The notes under the pieces were generated by a model. It made no database searches. It was not told the DNA's origin and was given only the letters and a program-made list of their open reading frames with translations. Shown here piece after piece: positions 56,293 through 64,000 of a stretch of 64,000 bases of DNA; the stretch's first letter is position 1, and every line of letters starts with the position of its first letter. This DNA is from Calothrix sp. 336/3 (GTDB lineage: Bacteria; Cyanobacteriota; Cyanobacteriia; Cyanobacteriales; Nostocaceae). The DNA is taken from positions 5,806,700 to 5,870,699 of the forward strand of contig NZ_CP011382.1 of assembly GCF_000734895.2 (NCBI RefSeq), given 5' to 3'. The position numbers were made by a program, and so were the translations under genes.

Positions 56293-56380
56293 AGGGAACA
56301 AGGGGGACAAGGGGGACGAGGGGAACAAGGGGAACAAGGAGGACGAGGGGGACGAGGGGGACAAGGGGGACAAGGGAGAA
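56293..56380. repeat. G-rich 9-bp tandem array
   Basis: Nine to ten direct copies of a 9-mer close to AGGGGGACA or AGGGGGACG, with small substitutions. The plus strand is G-rich in regular runs of three to five, so G-quadruplex formation is possible. No coding sense. Confidence 0.8.
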
Positions 56381-56570
56381 ATAATTAATGCCCAATGCCT
56401 ATTTTCATCTGTCCTGGTGTACGCAGTTCATGATGGCTACTTATGTTTCTTGCAAGCTTCAGGTTTGCACCTGAGTTGAGGGATAGTACTCTCCGAGAAG
56501 TCTAACGCTTACACTGCTAGTTAATGTCATTAATTTTGATAGTTGACTGCGGTTCGACTTCCGAAAATCA

Positions 56571-56596
56571 GGGAGCCAGACGCTCCCACTACACAT
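56571..56596. repeat. Dispersed repeat, copy 2, with hairpin
   Basis: GGGAGC (56571-56576) pairs perfectly with GCTCCC (56582-56587) around CAGAC; the last 19 bases (56578-56596) are identical to the copy at 53888-53906. Confidence 0.6.
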
Positions 56597-56820
56597 CTCC
56601 CAGTACACATTTTTACCTATCACAACTTATGACATAAGCACTATTCCAGAGCCTACCCTCGAAGCCTGTGAGGTATGGAGTATGGCAAATCGCGGTTTTT
56701 ACCAAATTTATCAACACCCTCTAAGCTAGGCTTTTGCCAGGGGAGTGTCAATCAGTATGCCTTTTCTCGAACTACGGAACAGGTGTAAAATACGACTCCG
56801 GTGTCAAAGTCAGATAATCC

Positions 56821-57129
56821 TCATTTTGGAAGTGTCTTATTCACAGGAAAAGGCTCTTTATGATACTGACTTAGGGCAAAAATTGGGATGGCTGTGGAGG
56901 CGATTAAAATTGAAATGGCAAGGATAATTGCCACTGGTTTACCGCCTGTTTTCACTAGGATATTGAAGATATTTTCTGCTGTCTGGCTACCAGTTTTCGC
57001 CAGTTCCACCGTGTCTGAATTGCTCAGGGTTGCTGTCACATTTTTCACTATGTCCAAAATTTCCTCGGTAGTCTTGGAATTATCAGATTGGCAAGAAATA
57101 TTACTGTTGGGAGGGAGCAGAGACGACAT
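56821..57129 (-). CDS. Small hypothetical membrane protein
   Basis: 102 residues, not recognised. A hydrophilic N-terminus (SSLLPPNSNISCQSDNSKTTEEILDIVKNVTATLSNSD), a central helix and a C-terminal membrane segment PVAIILAISILIASTAIPIFAL. A GGAG-like purine run precedes the ATG by about 9 bp. A plus-strand frame overlaps it almost completely, but the minus frame has better composition. It is divergent from the 57311 ATPase gene, 182 bp away. Whether it belongs with that gene is unknown. Confidence 0.5.
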   Translation of the reverse strand: MSSLLPPNSNISCQSDNSKTTEEILDIVKNVTATLSNSDTVELAKTGSQTAENIFNILVKTGGKPVAIILAISILIASTAIPIFALSQYHKEPFPVNKTLPK

Positions 57130-57310
57130 AAAATTTACTCCAGTTCAATTCATACCTCCGTACTATAAAAGATGTCTATAATGCTTGCCTAGACTGGGAT
57201 TGTAGGTGATTTTCTCTCTGGAATGAGTCGGTAAATGTAGGTGAATGTAGGTGTTTGTGTGGTAAAGTATGGCGCAGGGCGACGAAGCAAACAAGAGCAA
57301 CCAAGATTAA

Positions 57311-58342
57311 ATGGAAGCAAATGAGGCTTTAAGATTCATTAATGATTTACTTTTGCGGCAAGGGCAGAAGGCTTTAGGGAAATCAGAGGAAAAAGTATTT
57401 ATTGGTTGTTGGGAAGGTAAAACATATACCCAAATCGCTGCTGAAGCTGGTTATGCGGAGATAAGCATTAGAGAGATTGCCACAAAGAAATTATTTCCAA
57501 AAATCAAAAATATTTTACAAGTTGAAGTTGGTAAAAACACTTTTGTTAGTACCATAAGACATAAATATCAGGAATATACCGAAAATCAGACAAGGGAAAA
57601 TCATCCTCCTAGGCAACCTCCAGTAAATAACGCCGCCACGGTAAATCCGTTTTTTCCTTTGTCAGGGAAGGTGGATGATTTAGAATTATTTTTCCCTAGG
57701 GAATCGCTTTTACATCGGGTATTTGAATATTTAAATAATGGCTCTAGTGTGGCATTGATTGGTGAGCAAGGTTTGGGTAAATCCTCTTTGTTGTGGGTGA
57801 TTTGTCAACTCTCTCCAGAAAGATTAAATATGCCTCGTCAGGCAGTATTTCTGGATTTGAATGAAATTGAGGATGACGAAGATGATTTTTATCGCGCCTT
57901 GTGTGATGGAATTGGGGTAGAAGAATGTCGGGGAAATCAGTTTAATCGGCTGGTGAGGGAGAAAAGAATTTTGTTGGCGATTGATAATTTGGGTAAATTA
58001 GCTCGTAATGGTTTCACTCGTAATATTCGAGATAAATTACGCAGTTTGGCAGAAGGAATGGATAAACCATTGCGATTGGTGGTAGCTGCTAATCAACCGT
58101 TGCAAAATCTCTTTCAGGATAGTCATGATACTTCACCCTTAGCTGATTTTTGTCTGACGGAACATCTTAGCCTGTGGGATGATGGCACTATGAGAGCATT
58201 TATCACCACACGGTTGCAAAATGCTAAGATAAAACACTTTGATGAGCAAGATATTCTACGGTTAATTGCTGAGAGTGGGGGACATCCCCAACGGTTGATG
58301 CGATTGTGTTATGACACCTATAGAGATTATTTGTACAGGTAA
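57311..58342 (+). CDS. HTH-ATPase (STAND/AAA-like) protein
   Basis: 343 residues. The N-terminal 90 residues are a helical HTH-like domain with FIGCWEGKTYTQIAAEAGYAEISIREIATKKLFPKI, sharing the WEGKTYTxIAxxA pattern with the 17-19 kb ATPase-GGDEF protein; this domain is known from cyanobacterial conflict and signalling ATPases. A P-loop ATPase follows: Walker A GEQGLGKSS (about residue 151), Walker B ILLAIDNLGK, and a C-terminal LRLIAESGGHPQRLMRLCY typical of STAND/AAA lid regions. No effector domain is fused. No Shine-Dalgarno is evident. It may work with the gene 268 bp downstream, which also has an NTPase domain. Confidence 0.78.
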   Translation: MEANEALRFINDLLLRQGQKALGKSEEKVFIGCWEGKTYTQIAAEAGYAEISIREIATKKLFPKIKNILQVEVGKNTFVSTIRHKYQEYTENQTRENHPPRQPPVNNAATVNPFFPLSGKVDDLELFFPRESLLHRVFEYLNNGSSVALIGEQGLGKSSLLWVICQLSPERLNMPRQAVFLDLNEIEDDEDDFYRALCDGIGVEECRGNQFNRLVREKRILLAIDNLGKLARNGFTRNIRDKLRSLAEGMDKPLRLVVAANQPLQNLFQDSHDTSPLADFCLTEHLSLWDDGTMRAFITTRLQNAKIKHFDEQDILRLIAESGGHPQRLMRLCYDTYRDYLYR

Positions 58343-58467
58343 TTTACTTAGGACTTACGCAAGCACTATTTGTCATTGCAACCGGAACGTAATGACAAAG
58401 CTGGAAATTTTCACAGGGACTTACTTAGGGGAGCATCCTAATTCTTATTTTGTATCAAAAATAATAT

Positions 58468-58527
58468 TGTCATTGCGAGGAGGAACGACGTTCGCGTAGC
58501 GCGTCGCTTTACGACTCAGCAATCCCA
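58468..58527. repeat. Palindromic intergenic repeat
   Basis: A segment with CATTGCGAGGAGGAACGACG and, further right, GCAATCC as inverted end-parts, with a GCGTAGCGCGTCGC core. A partial copy of the ATTGC end lies at about 58370. Such elements are common in cyanobacterial intergenic DNA. It sits between the two NTPase genes. Confidence 0.5.
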
Positions 58528-58610
58528 TAATCTTCAATTTAATTTTGCACAAGTGCTTATTTTGATATATCAAAAATATGACTGTTCCAACTCCAACATC
58601 CGCTTAGATT

Positions 58611-60989
58611 ATGAGCCAAGAAAGTCCTGTACCACGCCTAGATTTAGCGCCAAAATTACAGCGCCCTTTGTCGTTGTGGAAGCCTCTAGATTATTTGCTG
58701 TTGCTGTATTGGGTATTTTTCTTCCCCCAGGCTTTGCGGTGGTATGTAGGCAGGTTTGGTGGGGGTTATATCCCACCCCAGGAAATGAATTGGCGTAAGG
58801 GATGGCAAATATTAAATGAGAACCCTGTGCAGAGAGGATTATTTATTCAAGGGTTGATACTGACAGTCGTAACACCCTTTACCCTATGTCTAATTTTAGA
58901 AAAGATTGGTGTCTCAGTTAGTTGGGGTGGCGTGGCGTATGGCGTGGCGTATGGCGTGGCGTTTGGCGTGGCGTTTGGCGTGGCGGGCGGCGTGGCGTTT
59001 GGCGTGGCGTTTGGCGTGGCGTATGGCGTGGCGTTTGGCGTGGCGGGCGGCGTGGGGACATTACGTCCGGAAAATTGGTTATTGTGTTTCGCCTGGAACT
59101 CACACAGCCTGCACAATAGCTCTTTACTTCCTCGGATTACTCCCCTACCCCTACCCAAGTTATCTATTCATTTACAAAAGTGGTTAGCTAAGGATTGGCA
59201 AGCAGGTGTGGATAATGCCAATCAATTGCTGGCATATACTTTACAATTTATGCCCGTAATTACAGCTGTTAATAAAACTCTTGAGAAAACACCACCAAAA
59301 TATTTGATTGGGCGTGTTTCCTCTCTAGCCGAAAATCCTTTTGATTGGCAGTTAGTATTTTTTGCATCTGCATTATTTTCCATTACCAGACTTAGTCAAA
59401 ACACCCCAAATAACAAGCTTAGACTAGACACCCCAGCCCGTGCGGCAGCTGCTGGTTTCTGGCATCTCCACAAAAAACGACCAGACTTAGCTACCAAGGC
59501 TTTTTCTCACGTTTGCTCTCTCCCCCATGGCGAGGAAATGTATACCCTTGCCGAAACTTTAAGTCGCTTCCAAATAGCTCAGGAAGTACCAGAAATTGGA
59601 TCTATTGAAATCCCGATTTTCCCCCAAGGTAATCTGTTGCGCCCCACCACTTGGCAAACTCTCACATCTCTAGTTCAAGTCATAGAAAATGTGCGAATTA
59701 TTCAACAAACTCGCTCACCTTTCCAGCGTTCCTCTGCCCTCAACCGAGCTTTAGGAGAACTCACAAACATCCTTGATGAGCCAACAAAAATTCCCCAAGC
59801 CGAAAGGGATTTAATTATCAAAATTGCCGAACGCTGGCAGCTAGTTCTCCTAGAAATCGCCACCAAGGTAGGAGAAATTACCATCACCCAACGCATAGGT
59901 CAACCCTATGTCGTGGGACCACCGGTGGAGGGTCATTTGTTTGTGGGGCGGGGGGATATTATGGGGCAATTGCAGGAATTATGGATGCGGGGAAATCAGT
60001 TGCAATCTGTCGTGATTTATGGTCACAGACGTATGGGCAAAACTTCAATTTTACGCAATGCTGATGCGGCTTTAGGTGAGGGAGTGGAGTTAGCCTATAT
60101 TAATCTTCAAGAAGTTGCAGATGGGGAAAATTTAGGGGATATCTTAATCGCAATTAGTGATGCTGTGGCGAGGAAATTACAAATAACTCCTCCTGCTGAT
60201 GGGGAATTTGTGGAATCTCCGACACGCACTTTTAAACGCTATTTACAACAGGTACAAGCTAACTTAAATCATCGAGGTTTAATTATTGCTTTAGACGAGT
60301 TTGAGAAAATTGAGGATTTTATTCAAGCTGGCAAAATTCCCCCAACTTTTATGGAATATCTCCGCAGTTTAGTCCAAATGAGTCCCAAAATCGCTTTTGC
60401 TCTCGCAGGAGCGCATACCCTGGAGGAAATGACAACGGATTATTTTCAGCCTTTTTACGCCAGTGTGGTACCACCGATTCACGTATCCTTTATGACCGAA
60501 GATGCGGTGGCAGAAATCATTGCCAATCCTGGTTTTGAAGATTTTCCCTTGGACTATACTCCGGGCGCTCTGAAGCGAATTTATACCCTGACCCATGGAC
60601 AACCCTATTTAGTCCAGTTACTGGGGTTCCAGTTGGTGCGTCTGTATAATTATACCGTGTTTGAGTGCAGAGAGCCGCGACAACCCAGGTTTACCGAGTC
60701 GGATGTGGATGTGGTGGTAGAGAATCCGGCTTTTTTCCAGGATGGTGGAGGTTATTTTGAGGGGGTATGGGGACAAGCTGGGGAATATCCCAGTGGACAA
60801 CGGGAGATTCTCATGGCAATTGCACGCCATCCGGAAGGATTAACTGTGGCAGAGTTAACGGAGCTAGGAGTCTTTCGGGAAGATGCTTTCGAGACACTGA
60901 AGCGCCATGATGTGATTTGGGAAATAGGAGGGCGATCGCAAATAATTGTCGAACTATTTCGCCGTTGGGTTGTCACCTTCAAGCTCTAA
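58611..60989 (+). CDS. Membrane-anchored NTPase with GVA[F/Y/G] tandem repeat
   Basis: 792 residues. Residues 20-45 and 85-105 are hydrophobic segments. From about residue 104 to 148 the protein is a tandem repeat of the tetrapeptide G-V-A-(Y/F/G), about eleven times, encoded by a 12-bp DNA repeat. A helical middle region (about 160-430) follows, then an ATPase: Walker A GHRRMGKTS (about 471-479), Walker B LIIALDEFEKI (about 557-567), GHPYLVQLL-type segment THGQPYLVQLLGFQL, and a C-terminal winged-helix-like end (LTVAELTELGVFREDAFETLKRHDVI). This is a prokaryotic STAND/'ATPase_2'-like NTPase. No effector is seen; the repeat may form a membrane-spanning or glycine-zipper element. Confidence 0.8.
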   Translation: MSQESPVPRLDLAPKLQRPLSLWKPLDYLLLLYWVFFFPQALRWYVGRFGGGYIPPQEMNWRKGWQILNENPVQRGLFIQGLILTVVTPFTLCLILEKIGVSVSWGGVAYGVAYGVAFGVAFGVAGGVAFGVAFGVAYGVAFGVAGGVGTLRPENWLLCFAWNSHSLHNSSLLPRITPLPLPKLSIHLQKWLAKDWQAGVDNANQLLAYTLQFMPVITAVNKTLEKTPPKYLIGRVSSLAENPFDWQLVFFASALFSITRLSQNTPNNKLRLDTPARAAAAGFWHLHKKRPDLATKAFSHVCSLPHGEEMYTLAETLSRFQIAQEVPEIGSIEIPIFPQGNLLRPTTWQTLTSLVQVIENVRIIQQTRSPFQRSSALNRALGELTNILDEPTKIPQAERDLIIKIAERWQLVLLEIATKVGEITITQRIGQPYVVGPPVEGHLFVGRGDIMGQLQELWMRGNQLQSVVIYGHRRMGKTSILRNADAALGEGVELAYINLQEVADGENLGDILIAISDAVARKLQITPPADGEFVESPTRTFKRYLQQVQANLNHRGLIIALDEFEKIEDFIQAGKIPPTFMEYLRSLVQMSPKIAFALAGAHTLEEMTTDYFQPFYASVVPPIHVSFMTEDAVAEIIANPGFEDFPLDYTPGALKRIYTLTHGQPYLVQLLGFQLVRLYNYTVFECREPRQPRFTESDVDVVVENPAFFQDGGGYFEGVWGQAGEYPSGQREILMAIARHPEGLTVAELTELGVFREDAFETLKRHDVIWEIGGRSQIIVELFRRWVVTFKL
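58923..59054 (+). repeat. 12-bp coding tandem repeat (GVAF/GVAY/GVAG)
   Basis: About eleven direct copies of the 12-bp unit GGCGTGGCGTWT (variant GGCGTGGCGGGC). The order of variants Y,Y,F,F,G,F,F,Y,F,G suggests a larger five-unit repeat duplicated once. Because the unit is 12 bp, all three plus frames and at least one minus frame stay free of stops. Confidence 0.92.
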
Positions 60990-61006
60990 AAACTTCAAGC
61001 CATAAA

Positions 61007-61041
61007 AAATGGTCAAGAAAATTACCTCTTCTTGACCATTT
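61007..61041 (-). terminator. Bidirectional terminator between NTPase and CAAD genes
   Basis: AAATGGTCAAGAA (61007-61019) pairs with TTCTTGACCATTT (61029-61041), 13 bp, loop 9 nt. On the minus strand it is followed by six T (end of the CAAD transcript); on the plus strand the T-run is weaker. Confidence 0.85.
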
Positions 61042-61076
61042 ATACATAGAGTTTAGGAATTACTACAAACTAATTC

Positions 61077-61517
61077 CTAGCTATCTTTACCCACAACTTG
61101 TGACTTCAAAGACACAATTTCGCTGCTTAACTCTTGACGAGTAGACGCTTTCAGCAGGTAACGATAAACGAACCATGCAGAATAACCAATACCAATCAAT
61201 TCAAAAGTAGGTGCTACTAAAGGAATGTCATTTAATGCATCCAAAATTGCTAAGAGAACCTTAACGGCAATAATTGCAGTCAAAATTGCTCCAACAATTA
61301 CCAAAGGCTGTTTGTACTTGTTAAACACTGTGCCTAAATACTCAGGCAAACTTGCTAGAAAATTAGAAGCAACTTCTACATACTTCAGCAGTTCATCTTG
61401 AGACTGACCAGCGGGTGGGACTTTAGTTATGGTTCCTGGTTGGTTAGTGATATCTTGCATAGTTGCTTCTGGAGATTTGGTTTCCACGAATTCCGGTTCT
61501 TGCATTTCTGCTCCCAT
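61077..61517 (-). CDS. CAAD-domain thylakoid protein (CURT1-like)
   Basis: 146 residues. A hydrophilic N-terminus, an amphipathic segment DELLKYVEVASNFLASLPEYLGTVFNKYKQPLVIVGAILTAIIAVKVLLAILDALNDIPLVAPTFELIGIGYSAWFVYRYLL with two membrane helices and a C-terminal amphipathic helix. This is the CAAD/CURT1 pattern; CURT1 bends thylakoid membranes, and the CAAD module is also found on cyanobacterial aminoacyl-tRNA synthetases. Free-standing here. The 13-bp terminator lies just after the stop. Confidence 0.92.
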   Translation of the reverse strand: MGAEMQEPEFVETKSPEATMQDITNQPGTITKVPPAGQSQDELLKYVEVASNFLASLPEYLGTVFNKYKQPLVIVGAILTAIIAVKVLLAILDALNDIPLVAPTFELIGIGYSAWFVYRYLLKASTRQELSSEIVSLKSQVVGKDS

Positions 61518-62496
61518 AATTTTGACAATTGAGTGACTCTCATCCCGACAATTACAACCTCAAGGCTGTGGGATTTATGATGCCTTGGGCATCTGTTAAG
61601 ACAGAGTTTAAGGTCAAAAAGGGCTTTTGTTGCCTATGGGCATAATTGTCCCTTAACCCCTCTTCGTCTCATAGCTGGTTATAATCCTAATGGACAAAGT
61701 GGTAGTTATAAGGTAGCAGGATGAGCTTTAATCAGCATTCTAGGTTCTTTGTTCTGACGAACTGGAATCCTGAATATATGGTTAACTCATACTCTGTAAG
61801 CCGATATTCATCATACTCACATAAGCACAAATCATCCAAAAATCGCTTCACTTCTTATTTATACAAGCCCAGAGGCAGATTTTATCCGATATTTAAGCTA
61901 TCTTAAGCTGCTAACTCATAACTCTCACAAATGGCAATACTCTTTGGTGAAGGAGCAATGGGAAGCACCTAGGGAAGGAAAAGCCCGTAGAGACTAATCT
62001 TGAGCTATTTCTCTCCCCAAGTTTCTAGTTGCGAATACTTAACCAAGCAGTATTGCAATCACCAGGTTGATATTAAAATGTAATAAAATTTTTATCTAGA
62101 TTACCACCGATAAAGTTTTGTAATTATTTGTATCAATTGAATAATTAATCAAAAACTATAAAATTATATAGCTTGATATTAAGTTCAGATGATTAGTTAT
62201 GATTCCTTGGGGCAGTTATTACAGGAAGTAATCATATAAGGGGTAGGGTGAAGCTAACGCTTGTAATCAACTAGTTTTGTGACTCGCGTCTCAGTCCGAA
62301 GAAATTGAGATGACTTCCTAACGTCGGTATGAGACATAAAAAAACTCTAGGTTTCATCCTGGAGGAGCTTGTTCTGTCAAATTTTAGCTTCCAGGGAAAT
62401 GGATATAGTCGAGTTGAGATGTATGCTCAATTATATTTTTGGCTTTTCGTTAAATTTGCTACAGAAGAAATTAAACTTGATAGGAGGTGTAAATTC
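61518..62496. other. Spacer CAAD / DUF4346 gene
   Basis: About 980 bp, AT-rich. Two plus-strand frames of 61 and 68 codons (starting 61721 and 62329) have no family resemblance and I do not call them as genes. A TATAAT-like hexamer occurs at about 61679. Confidence 0.45.
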
Positions 62497-62499
62497 TTG

Positions 62500-62535
62500 A
62501 TGTTATTTAGTTTTTTGTGGAATTTATGGATTTGA
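62500..62535 (+). CDS. Candidate leader peptide overlapping the DUF4346 start
   Basis: ATG at 62500 opens a 12-codon frame MLFSFLWNLWI ending in TGA at 62533-62535, preceded by AGGAGGTG at 62482-62489, the best Shine-Dalgarno in this area. Its end overlaps the DUF4346 ATG (62526) by 10 bp. Translational coupling is the suggested role; protein expression is unproven. Confidence 0.3.
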   Translation: MLFSFLWNLWI

Positions 62536-62909
62536 CGATTGAAAATTTAGCAGCGATTGATGATTTACTTTCTCAGCGCCATATAGACCTTGACCCCTAC
62601 GGGTATTTTATCATTTACTTGGATCGGGATGCAGGATTAATATACGCTAAACATTTTACGAACGTAATTGATGAACGTGGTTTAGCGATAGATCCAGAAA
62701 CGGGTAAAGTCATTCCTGCGAAGGGTAAAGTTGACCGTACTTTTACTACTGTATATACAGGCAGAACAGCAAAAGAAATCTGTGTAAGAATTTTTGAAGA
62801 AACCCAGCCCTGTCCAGTTAGTTTACTCGATCATGCTGCCTATCTTGGTCGTGAGTTTCTCCGCGCAGAAGTTGCACTCGTAACGGGGCAAGAGTATGTA
62901 CAAGATTAA
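62526..62909 (+). CDS. DUF4346 domain protein
   Basis: 127 residues from the ATG at 62526 (a GTG at 62517 adds three residues). The core YFIIYLDRDAGLIYAKHFTNVIDERGLAIDPETGKVIPAKGKVDRTFTTVYTGRTAKEICVRIFEETQPCPVSLLDHAAYLGREFLRAE is DUF4346, found in nearly all cyanobacteria and sometimes fused to dihydropteroate-synthase-like domains. Soluble; biochemical role unknown. There is no good ribosome binding site of its own; the strong one upstream belongs to the short overlapping frame. Confidence 0.9.
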   Translation: MDLTIENLAAIDDLLSQRHIDLDPYGYFIIYLDRDAGLIYAKHFTNVIDERGLAIDPETGKVIPAKGKVDRTFTTVYTGRTAKEICVRIFEETQPCPVSLLDHAAYLGREFLRAEVALVTGQEYVQD

Positions 62910-63111
62910 AAGATGTGGTGAATGCATATAGATACTCCGAGTAAATAGAAGATTACGCCGAAAAATATCTAGAATTATCATTTTTTAGGCGTTTCTCTAG
63001 TTTTCTGCAAAGCTGTCAATGATACTTCACTGAGTCAGCATTGCAGGGCATTTGATTTCTTGGATCAGAGAGTATCTATATGCTCAACACCATGGTGTCT
63101 CTAGGGGAAAT

Positions 63112-63843
63112 TTAACCGTCAGAAGATGGCTGATTCACCTGATAGAGATAGTAAGTTGCCATGGGAATCACGGTGGCAGCAATTAGTAGCCCCACTACCC
63201 AAGCAATGGCACTACCTTGGTCGGTTTCTTCTGCTTTTTTGAAAGTACGTTCTACTTGTACTTTATCAATAATTTGGGGTGGACCGGGGTCGGGTTCTCC
63301 GGAAAGAACTTTACTGAGGCGATCGCTCGCATCTAAAAATGCCTGATTATACTTATTACCATCCCGCAATGGAGCGAGGAAAGTTTCTTGGGCGATACTG
63401 TTGGCAATCTCGTCAGACATCACTGATTTGATTTCTTCCCCAGTCACCAGGGTGGTACCGTTGGTTAGGGTATCAACCATGAACAGAGCCTGATTGGCTT
63501 GTGCTTCTGGAGTGGGAAACCATTTTTTAAATAGCTCTTGAGTGAAACTTTCTGGAGTCTCACCGTAGTCTAAACGGCGAATGGTGACAAATCTCACCTC
63601 CTTACCTGTTTTGCTTGCCAAGTTGGCTAAATCGTCGCTAATCTTGCCTTCATTTAAGCGGCTAATAACTTCACCCTGATCAACTATCCAAGTGTCTGCC
63701 GTGAAATCAGGGAGTTGATACACACCTGTTGCCCCAGCTGGTATAGCCCATAATGAACTGGTAATCACCATGGCGAGCAGTGGTAACATCAGCCTTTGGA
63801 GATATTTTTGCCAATTTAACATCTGATTGAGGAGCTTGTTCAT
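63112..63843 (-). CDS. psb32: TPM domain protein, Psb32-like (photosystem II repair)
   Basis: 243 residues. A cleavable signal peptide (LMLPLLAMVITSSLWAIPAGATG), a TPM domain with VYQLPDFTADTWIVDQGEVISRLNEGKISDDLANLASKTGKEVRFVTIRRLDYGETPESFTQELFKKWF and a C-terminal membrane helix near residue 220. This matches Psb32 of cyanobacteria, a thylakoid-lumen protein that protects photosystem II and speeds repair. It is a single gene; about 157 bp of non-coding DNA follow to the window end. Confidence 0.87.
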   Translation of the reverse strand: MNKLLNQMLNWQKYLQRLMLPLLAMVITSSLWAIPAGATGVYQLPDFTADTWIVDQGEVISRLNEGKISDDLANLASKTGKEVRFVTIRRLDYGETPESFTQELFKKWFPTPEAQANQALFMVDTLTNGTTLVTGEEIKSVMSDEIANSIAQETFLAPLRDGNKYNQAFLDASDRLSKVLSGEPDPGPPQIIDKVQVERTFKKAEETDQGSAIAWVVGLLIAATVIPMATYYLYQVNQPSSDG

Positions 63844-64000
63844 CGAATTGCAAAAAGAATGATTCCACCCAAAAAATACTACATCAGTATCACTAAAGTC
63901 TTGTACTTTTTCTTAGTCTAGATATATTTGCCGTTTCTTTGCTAGGGCGATCGCCTTGCTACCCCAACTTCAATTGACAAATTTTCCCCAGAATTCCCCA

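Larger units (their letters stand above)
55861..56820. other. Repeat-rich spacer
   Basis: About 960 bp with an imperfect inverted repeat at 56021-56043, a G-rich 9-bp tandem array at 56293-56380 and a copy of a dispersed hairpin repeat at 56571-56596. No credible gene; a 60-codon plus-strand frame near 56745 is judged spurious. Confidence 0.6.

Noticed and set aside
58847..59187. Long open frames on both strands around the 12-bp repeat (APTN-like, MAWR-like and GVWR-like proteins)
   Set aside because: They arise because the 12-bp unit has no stop in these frames; the frame of the 792-residue protein is the one with domains on both sides.
61721..61906. 61-codon plus-strand frame in the CAAD/DUF4346 spacer
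   Set aside because: Tyr/Ser-rich composition with no domain and no Shine-Dalgarno; likely chance.

Overview
The window is chromosomal DNA from a cyanobacterium, most likely a filamentous Nostocales-type strain. The support is the cyanobacteria-restricted or photosynthetic gene content: a Psb32-like TPM protein, a CRR6-type NdhI assembly factor, a CURT1/CAAD thylakoid protein, and DUF760, DUF1816, DUF4346 and DUF502 proteins. It is backed by very frequent HIP1 octamers (GCGATCGC), heptameric short tandem repeats and AT-rich spacers. No rRNA, tRNA, CRISPR array, insertion sequence or prophage was recognised. Gene order is mosaic, with short operons separated by spacers of up to about 1.8 kb.

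Layout. (1) 1-10.5 kb: the 5' part of a WD40 repeat protein running off the left edge, a secreted protein with a degenerate PEP-CTERM tail, then surface-polysaccharide genes: a Wzt/Wzm ABC exporter, a GT4 glycosyltransferase, a 1.8 kb AT-rich non-coding stretch and a Wzc-like BY-kinase. (2) 10.6-15 kb: rplU-rpmA with a leader and a clear terminator, hemW, a PIN-TRAM protein and small membrane or zinc-ribbon proteins. (3) 15.6-26 kb: a fasciclin protein, a response regulator, an HTH-ATPase-GGDEF protein with a damaged GGDEF site, a cytochrome b561 plus sulfite-oxidase-fold pair, a second GT4, a CruP-like flavoprotein and a tandem pair of membrane paralogues. (4) 26-38.7 kb: an iron-sulfur photolyase, a DUF4350/DUF4129 pair, a NADAR protein, an 842-residue CNMP-AAA-ferredoxin fusion, efp-accB-arsR, GerMN and DUF2993 proteins and an alpha/beta hydrolase. 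(5) 39-47.8 kb: rlmB, mini-RNase III, a STAS protein with no normal start codon, carA, an aspartyl protease overlapping trpD tail to tail, DUF502 and a GT9. (6) 48.8-55.9 kb: crr6, a sulfate uptake operon (sbpA-cysT-cysW-NIL) without cysA, and cobQ with a [2Fe-2S] ferredoxin. (7) 56-61 kb: repeat-rich spacers around two NTPase genes, one with an HTH of the kind found in cyanobacterial signalling/conflict proteins and one carrying a striking 12-bp tandem repeat in its coding sequence. (8) 61-64 kb: CAAD, DUF4346 and Psb32.

The best candidate for something undescribed is the 56.8-61.0 kb NTPase region: a small membrane protein, an HTH-STAND-like ATPase and a membrane-anchored ATPase with the repeat. 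It resembles cyanobacterial conflict/signalling modules, but no effector domain is visible, so a defence role is only a hypothesis. Other well-supported oddities are the sigma-54-activator-like domain with lost catalytic motifs fused to a NapH-like iron-sulfur membrane protein, the STAS gene that appears to start at ATT, and the GGDEF domain with an altered signature.
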